From NCBI GenBank assembly GCA_913046125.1, contig CAJWRL010000007.1:1-19167 (forward strand): DNA of 19,167 nt. Reading direction: 5' to 3'. Position 1 is the first letter of the stretch. Each line of letters starts with the position of its first letter. Both the position numbers and the translations under genes were made by a program. This document shows positions 14,714 to 19,167 of this stretch, in pieces. The DNA comes from an uncultured Gammaproteobacteria bacterium (GTDB lineage Bacteria > Pseudomonadota > Gammaproteobacteria > GCA-002705445 > GCA-002716945). The notes under the pieces were generated by a model. The model did no database searches. It saw only the letters and a program-made list of their open reading frames with translations, and had not been told where the DNA came from.

Positions 14714-15516
14714 CCTCGCGCATACCAAATATTTTTAACAAAAACAAAAGCAAAAATAAAAAAACATTTATTAGTTATTTGGTTTGTGGTGATCCGTCAA
14801 AAGATATTACATTGTCTGCTATGCATACAATGTCTAAATCCGGTGTAGATATAATTGAGTTAGGTATTCCTTTTACAGACCCTATAGCAGATGGTCCTAC
14901 AATTCAAAAAAGTATAGATAGATCTTTAAAAAATAATACTTCATTACGTGATGTAATTTCAGTTGTCAAGGAATTCAGAAAAGATAACAACGATACAGCC
15001 GTTGTGCTAATGGGCTATATGAATCCTGTGCACAAAATGGGCATTGATAAATTTGCAAAACAAATTAATGATACTGGCGTTGACGGAGTTTTAATTGTTG
15101 ATTCACCGCCAGAAGAATCGGTAATGTTAAATAAATATCTTACGAAGTATAAAAAGTCACACATCTATCTTGCATCACCAACAACTACAGATCAGAGGAT
15201 GAAAAATATTTCTAAGATGTCATCAGGTTATGTCTATTATGTAACAATCAAAGGAATAACAGGATCGCAGTTGTCCAATGTGAGCAGTATCCGGAAGAAT
15301 GTGAATAAAATTAAGAAATATTCTAATAATAATTTACCAGTCGCAGTAGGATTTGGCATTAAAGATAGTAGTTCTGCACAAAAAATGGCAGCATTTTCAG
15401 ATGGTATAATAATTGGAAGTTCTATAGTAGAATTGATACATAAATATTCAAATAATGAAAAAAAAATGAATAGTAAGCTTTCTACTTATATATCATCAAT
15501 TTCAAATGTAATCTAA
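14710..15516 (+). CDS. trpA: Tryptophan synthase alpha chain
   Basis: The 268-residue TIM-barrel subunit that splits indole-3-glycerol phosphate to indole, which tunnels to TrpB. Catalytic E50 and D61 are both seen in IELGIPFTDPIADGPTIQ (Salmonella E49, D60). Downstream YMNPV, DGVLIVDSP, YLASPTTTDQR (usually LIAPT), GYVYYVTIKGITG and VGFGIKDS match the family. Length is as in E. coli (268). ATGA overlap with trpB and TAATG overlap with accD. The lysine-rich start (NKNKSKNKKTF) is common in AT-rich genomes. Confidence 0.97.
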   Translation: MTSRIPNIFNKNKSKNKKTFISYLVCGDPSKDITLSAMHTMSKSGVDIIELGIPFTDPIADGPTIQKSIDRSLKNNTSLRDVISVVKEFRKDNNDTAVVLMGYMNPVHKMGIDKFAKQINDTGVDGVLIVDSPPEESVMLNKYLTKYKKSHIYLASPTTTDQRMKNISKMSSGYVYYVTIKGITGSQLSNVSSIRKNVNKIKKYSNNNLPVAVGFGIKDSSSAQKMAAFSDGIIIGSSIVELIHKYSNNEKKMNSKLSTYISSISNVI

Positions 15517-16382
15517 TGAGCTGGCTGGATAAAATCTTACCATCAAGAATCAGAGCAACCAAGGATGAGAAGGGCTCTGTCCCTGAGGGTTTATGGCATA
15601 AATGTTCCAACTGCGGAGCAGTTTTATACACGGCAGAATTTGATAAAAATAAACATGTTTGTCCGAAATGCAATCATCATGAAAGAATATCAGCGAGAAA
15701 ACGTATAAGCATTTTTCTTGATCAGGGTGAACATAAAGAGATGTTTAACGATCTATCACCGAAAGATATGCTTAAATTTAAAGATAAACAAAAATATCAG
15801 GATAAATTTGAGCAAACACAAAACAAGACTGGCGAGAAAGATGCACTTCTAGTTTTTACGGGAAATCTAAAAAAAATACCTATTGTTGTTTGCGCATTCG
15901 AATATTCTTTCTTTGGTGGATCTATGGGATCGGTTGTGGGAGAGAAGTTTAATAGAGCTGTAAACTTAGCTATCGAACTCAGAAGGCCCTTAGTTTGTTT
16001 TTCAGCAAGTGGTGGGGCTCGCATGCAAGAATCACTTTTCTCGTTATTTCAAATGTCTAAAACAAGTGCTGCGCTTGCAAAATTATCTGAAGAAGCCATT
16101 CCATATATTTCTGTTCTAACGGACCCAACTATGGGAGGAGTATCGGCTAGTCTAGCCGTTTTAGGAGATATTAATATTGCTGAACCCAATGCTCTTATTG
16201 GTTTCGCAGGTCCGAGAGTCATTGAACAAACAGTAAGGGAGAAGTTACCTGAAGGTTTTCAAAGGAGTGAATTTCTCCAAGAGCATGGCACTATAGATAT
16301 GATAGTTGAGAGGAAGGACCAGCCAGAAAAAATAGCAAATATTATCGAAATGCTTGGTTTCAGTGATCATGCGAAAATTTAA
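15516..16382 (+). CDS. accD: Acetyl-CoA carboxylase carboxyltransferase beta subunit
   Basis: The 288-residue beta subunit of the carboxyltransferase that, with AccA, moves CO2 from carboxybiotin to acetyl-CoA for fatty acid synthesis. The zinc ribbon is complete: C30, C33, C49 and C52 (CSNC...CPKC). The crotonase-like core shows GGSMGSVVGEKF, SASGGARMQES, DPTMGGVSAS and GFAGPRVIEQT with the C-terminal LPEGFQRSEFL. E. coli AccD is 304 aa. Placement between trpA and folC is the ancestral proteobacterial order. Overlaps trpA by one base and folC by fourteen. Confidence 0.98.
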   Translation: MSWLDKILPSRIRATKDEKGSVPEGLWHKCSNCGAVLYTAEFDKNKHVCPKCNHHERISARKRISIFLDQGEHKEMFNDLSPKDMLKFKDKQKYQDKFEQTQNKTGEKDALLVFTGNLKKIPIVVCAFEYSFFGGSMGSVVGEKFNRAVNLAIELRRPLVCFSASGGARMQESLFSLFQMSKTSAALAKLSEEAIPYISVLTDPTMGGVSASLAVLGDINIAEPNALIGFAGPRVIEQTVREKLPEGFQRSEFLQEHGTIDMIVERKDQPEKIANIIEMLGFSDHAKI

Positions 16383-17661
16383 TACAGTCGATGAGTGGCT
16401 TGATTGGCAACAGACTGTTCATCCTTTAAATATAGATTTCAAGTTAGAGAGAATACTAAGTGTATATAAAAAACTTAATATATCTAAAATAGCAAATAAA
16501 ATAATTACTGTTGCTGGAACTAACGGCAAAGGTTCAACGGTTTCATTTTTGGAATCTGTGCTTAATGAAAAAAAATACCATGTTGGGACTTTCACTTCTC
16601 CACATATTCTTAGATATAACGAGAGGATAAAAATCAATGGTATAGAAATAGACGACGAATCTCTGTTAGAAACATTTGAGATGATTGATGAAGTAAGAGG
16701 AGATACAACTCTTACCTATTTTGAGTTTGCAACATTATCTGCCTTTTATTTATTCAGCAAATCAAATTTAGATGTAGCTGTTTTAGAGGTTGGATTAGGG
16801 GGAAGATTAGATGCTACGAATATTGTTGATTCGGACATCTCAATTATAACCTCAATTGGTATAGATCACACTGAATTCCTGGGAAATACGATCGATAGCA
16901 TAGCACTAGAGAAAGCTGGCGTGATGCGCCCTTTCAAAACATGTATTTATGCTCAAGAAAAACCACCAGCTGCTTTACTAAAATATGCTAAAAATAAATC
17001 TGTCAACTTGTTGATACATAATAATGACTACCGAGTAAATCTAGGCAGCTCTAATTGGAGTTTGAAATCTAAACATAACTCTATAAACGAAATTCCCAAC
17101 CTCAAAATGATTGGTGACTACCAGTACAACTACGCAGCAGCATCACTCTTAGCTCTGGATGCATTACTACCAGAGTGTTTAGAAGACCACGATGTCATAA
17201 AGAAAGCCTTGTCCGAGACAGAGATATCTGGGAGGTTTCAGTACTTATCAAAATCACCTGACATAATTTTAGATGTCGCACATAACGAGGATGCTGCAAA
17301 GAGCCTATCCGATAATATTAAGAAAATTGGGTATGATAAAATAATAGTAGTACTCGGAGTACTTGCTGATAAAGATGTTTACAGTATTGTTGAGCCTTTC
17401 TCGTCTCTTGTCGACCATTGGTATATTGGAACTATTAATAGCGAGAGAGGGATGAACTCAGATGAAATTAAATTTCGAATTAACTCAATCTATAAAAATA
17501 AACTATCGATTGGAACCTATGCGTCAGTCACTTCAGCATTTAATGCAGCTAAATACGATCAAATGAAAGATTCCTTACTACTAGTTTATGGCTCTTTTTA
17601 TACTGTCTCTGAGGCATTAAAAGCACATCTGTTGGAAAACAAGAAGGATAATGCAATATAA
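16369..17661 (+). CDS. folC: Bifunctional folylpolyglutamate synthase / dihydrofolate synthase
   Basis: A 430-residue ATP-dependent Mur-ligase-type enzyme that adds glutamate to dihydropteroate and to folates. P-loop GTNGKGST at 50-57, then GTFTSPHILRYNERIKING (the omega-loop/dihydropteroate region of FolC), EVGLGGRLDATNIV, SIGIDHTEFLGNT and the C-domain LDVAHNEDAA. Size matches E. coli FolC (422). I chose ATG 16369, giving MRKFNTVDEWLDWQQ, which aligns with the family N-terminus; a TTG five codons upstream in the same frame adds nothing recognisable. It overlaps accD by 14 bases and the SPOR gene by 11. Confidence 0.96.
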   Translation: MRKFNTVDEWLDWQQTVHPLNIDFKLERILSVYKKLNISKIANKIITVAGTNGKGSTVSFLESVLNEKKYHVGTFTSPHILRYNERIKINGIEIDDESLLETFEMIDEVRGDTTLTYFEFATLSAFYLFSKSNLDVAVLEVGLGGRLDATNIVDSDISIITSIGIDHTEFLGNTIDSIALEKAGVMRPFKTCIYAQEKPPAALLKYAKNKSVNLLIHNNDYRVNLGSSNWSLKSKHNSINEIPNLKMIGDYQYNYAAASLLALDALLPECLEDHDVIKKALSETEISGRFQYLSKSPDIILDVAHNEDAAKSLSDNIKKIGYDKIIVVLGVLADKDVYSIVEPFSSLVDHWYIGTINSERGMNSDEIKFRINSIYKNKLSIGTYASVTSAFNAAKYDQMKDSLLLVYGSFYTVSEALKAHLLENKKDNAI

Positions 17662-18055
17662 ATTTGTCATAGCCCTTGTACTTATAATATATATATATTC
17701 TGGCTATATAACTGAGGATATCAAGAATCCTATTGAGAATTATTCAAAAAATTTACAAGAAGAAATATATATTGATGAAAGCGAGATTAAAGTCTTTGAA
17801 ACAGACCCCGTCGATGATATTTCTGTCACTGAAAGTAAGGTGGAGGCGTGGATAATTGAAATAGAATACAATGAAAAAAATATTAATGACATTAAAAATC
17901 TACTACTAAAAAGTGGCTACAAATTAGGGATCAATAAATCCAAGATGGTATATACTGTAGGACCATTTGCTGATATATCCCATGCGAAAGAGGAATCAAG
18001 TAAGCTGACTAGGGTTTTAGGTATTGATAATAAAATTTCTAACTTCGTTTTCTAA
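17651..18055 (+). CDS. Short SPOR-domain membrane protein in the DedD position
   Basis: A 134-residue single-pass protein: N-terminal membrane segment (about 5-19, FVIALVLIIYIYSG), acidic periplasmic linker (20-62), then a SPOR-like domain (about 65-134) with strand-helix-strand-helix-strand pattern (EAWIIEIEYNEKNINDIKNL, MVYTVGPFADISHAKEESSKL, ISNFVF). SPOR domains bind denuded septal peptidoglycan. The position between folC and cvpA is that of dedD, whose E. coli product (220 aa) works in division; this one is much shorter, mainly in the linker. The YTVGPF motif is the best SPOR signature. Homology to DedD is inferred from position and layout more than sequence. AAGGA lies very close (two to three bases) to ATG 17651. 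TAATG overlap with cvpA. Confidence 0.8.
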   Translation: MQYKFVIALVLIIYIYSGYITEDIKNPIENYSKNLQEEIYIDESEIKVFETDPVDDISVTESKVEAWIIEIEYNEKNINDIKNLLLKSGYKLGINKSKMVYTVGPFADISHAKEESSKLTRVLGIDNKISNFVF

Positions 18056-18540
18056 TGGTTGTAATTGATTATATATTTATTTTTTTTACAGTTACGATTT
18101 CATTAATGGGGATGCTGAGAGGTTTTGTAAGTCAACTTTTTTCCCTTATATCCTGGTCTATCTTTGTTTATATATTATTTTACCATTTGGAGTATTTCAC
18201 TGATATTGTATCTTCACAAATATCACTCGATTACAATTATATTAGAATAATTACTATTAGCTTGTTAACTATATTCACCATCACATTTATTTTTATTTTA
18301 AATTTGACTATTTCAAAATTAATTGCAGCCACACTTTTTCAAAACTCTAATAAGGTTGCAGGGCTTCTTATGTCTTTAGTAAAATCACAAATATATATTT
18401 TTGTTTTTATTCTCGTTTTACTGGATACCTCATTTCATGAATCTATCTTCGATGATTCTTATTTTGTCCCTTATTACGTTAAATTAGTCGAATATATCTC
18501 CAATTATGAAGATTCTCTCTTTAATAGTTTACAAATATAA
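18055..18540 (+). CDS. cvpA: CvpA family membrane protein
   Basis: A 161-residue inner-membrane protein with four hydrophobic segments (about 5-23, 28-45, 62-92 and 108-126) and a soluble C-terminal tail. The N-terminal pattern IDYIFIFFTVTISLMGMLRGFVSQLFSLISW matches the CvpA/colicin V production family: acidic residue near the start, then a helix with GxxRGFxxE/Q-type turn. E. coli CvpA (162 aa) lies directly upstream of purF and is linked to colicin V export and envelope robustness; its biochemical role is not settled. Here the same cvpA-purF pair is kept, 15 bases apart. Confidence 0.92.
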   Translation: MVVIDYIFIFFTVTISLMGMLRGFVSQLFSLISWSIFVYILFYHLEYFTDIVSSQISLDYNYIRIITISLLTIFTITFIFILNLTISKLIAATLFQNSNKVAGLLMSLVKSQIYIFVFILVLLDTSFHESIFDDSYFVPYYVKLVEYISNYEDSLFNSLQI

Positions 18541-18555
18541 ATATAATGTGCATAT

Positions 18556-19167
18556 ATGTGTGGGATAGTAGCTGTATCTGGCAATAATGATGTGATTCAT
18601 GATATTTATGAGTCTCTTACAGTCTTGCAGCATCGAGGCCAAGACGCTTCAGGAATATTAACTAACCACAACGGAAAAATTACTTTACGTAAGTCATTAG
18701 GTCTTGTTAGAGACGGATTTTCGAAAAAACATATAGATCGACTTAAGGGATCTATAGGTATAGGACATGTTCGCTATCCAACTGCAGGTCACGCTGATAA
18801 TTCATCTGAAGCTCAACCATTTTATGTTAACTCGCCCTATGGTATAGCATTAGCACATAATGGAAATCTTATTAATTCTGATAAACTAAAATCTGATCTA
18901 TTTAAGGAGGATTTGAGGCATATAAACACAAAATCAGATTCTGAAATTTTATTAAATATATTTGCACATGAACTTTATCTTCATAGTAAAGATGCATTTA
19001 CACCAGACAGCATTTTTTATGCTGTAGCAGGCGTGCATAGACGCGTAAAGGGTGCATACGCGGTAGTTTCCCTGATAACTGATCGTGGGGTCGTCGCATT
19101 TAGAGATCCAAATGGTATACGCCCCTTATGTTTTGGACAAAGAGTCATTAATGGTAAGACTGAAACT
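18556..19167 (+). CDS. purF: Amidophosphoribosyltransferase, N-terminal 204 residues (cut by window end)
   Basis: The start of the enzyme that makes 5-phosphoribosylamine from PRPP and glutamine, the first committed purine step. The glutamine amidotransferase nucleophile is C2 (MCGIVAV), exposed after Met removal. Further class II amidotransferase marks are LQHRGQDASGI, GHVRYPTAG, ALAHNGNL and FRDPNGIRPL. The frame is open to the last base; the full protein should be about 500 residues, so the phosphoribosyltransferase domain lies outside. No Shine-Dalgarno is visible before ATG 18556. The ATG at 18546 is out of frame and not used. Confidence 0.98.
   Translation, partial: MCGIVAVSGNNDVIHDIYESLTVLQHRGQDASGILTNHNGKITLRKSLGLVRDGFSKKHIDRLKGSIGIGHVRYPTAGHADNSSEAQPFYVNSPYGIALAHNGNLINSDKLKSDLFKEDLRHINTKSDSEILLNIFAHELYLHSKDAFTPDSIFYAVAGVHRRVKGAYAVVSLITDRGVVAFRDPNGIRPLCFGQRVINGKTET

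Noticed and set aside
16354..16371. TTG start for folC giving MVSVIMRK
   Set aside because: The extra residues do not resemble FolC, TTG is rare, and ATG 16369 gives the expected N-terminus.
1..19167. CRISPR array, insertion sequence, prophage, toxin-antitoxin or defence island
   Set aside because: I saw no regularly spaced repeats, transposase or integrase motifs, inverted terminal repeats or defence domains; gene content is housekeeping throughout.

Overview
This is an AT-rich, very compact stretch of bacterial chromosome made almost entirely of conserved housekeeping genes. The order leuC-leuD-leuB-asd-fimV-like-truA-trpF-trpB-trpA-accD-folC-SPOR/dedD-like-cvpA-purF is the ancestral arrangement of Gamma- and Betaproteobacteria. 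Low GC, many overlapping genes, shrunken accessory proteins (a ~260 aa FimV relative, a ~134 aa DedD relative), a photolyase and no mobile DNA point to a streamlined marine gammaproteobacterium. SAR86-like is my best guess, but this is inference from style and gene order, not a database match.

Layout. Positions 1-2511 (minus strand) hold the start of an unidentified gene cut by the window edge, a MazG-like pyrophosphohydrolase, an NTF2/SnoaL-like protein, a possible 30-residue membrane peptide, and a two-gene unit of an exported PQQ-type sugar dehydrogenase followed by a tiny exported beta-rich protein. From 2580 to 4407 (plus) two small twin-membrane-segment ORFs lead into a photolyase. A tRNA-Arg(CCT) gene lies at 4416-4488 on the minus strand. 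It is divergent from tsaB (4523-5158), whose product helps modify exactly that class of tRNA. psd (minus) converges on tsaB so tightly that both stop codons share one CTAG. psd and aroC then diverge from a 107 bp intergenic region with a clear TATAAT upstream of aroC.

From 6129 to the end of the window fifteen plus-strand genes run without a break: aroC, leuC, leuD, leuB, asd, fimV-like, truA, trpF, trpB, trpA, accD, folC, SPOR/dedD-like, cvpA and purF (cut off at the right edge). Neighbours overlap by 1 to 14 bases or are 9 to 15 bases apart, and I see no terminator, so about 13 kb could be one transcriptional unit with translational coupling. Functionally it combines chorismate synthesis, the last steps of leucine and tryptophan synthesis, the aspartate-semialdehyde step, tRNA pseudouridylation, fatty acid and folate synthesis, envelope/polar proteins and the first purine step. 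leuA and trpE/G/D/C are not here, so both amino acid pathways are split.

I found no CRISPR array, insertion sequence, prophage, defence system or toxin-antitoxin pair, and nothing I would call a new biological system. The items most worth checking are the miniature FimV, the tsaB/tRNA-Arg(CCT) divergent pair with a symmetric -10 sequence, the dehydrogenase/mini beta-protein pair, and the small membrane ORFs next to the photolyase.
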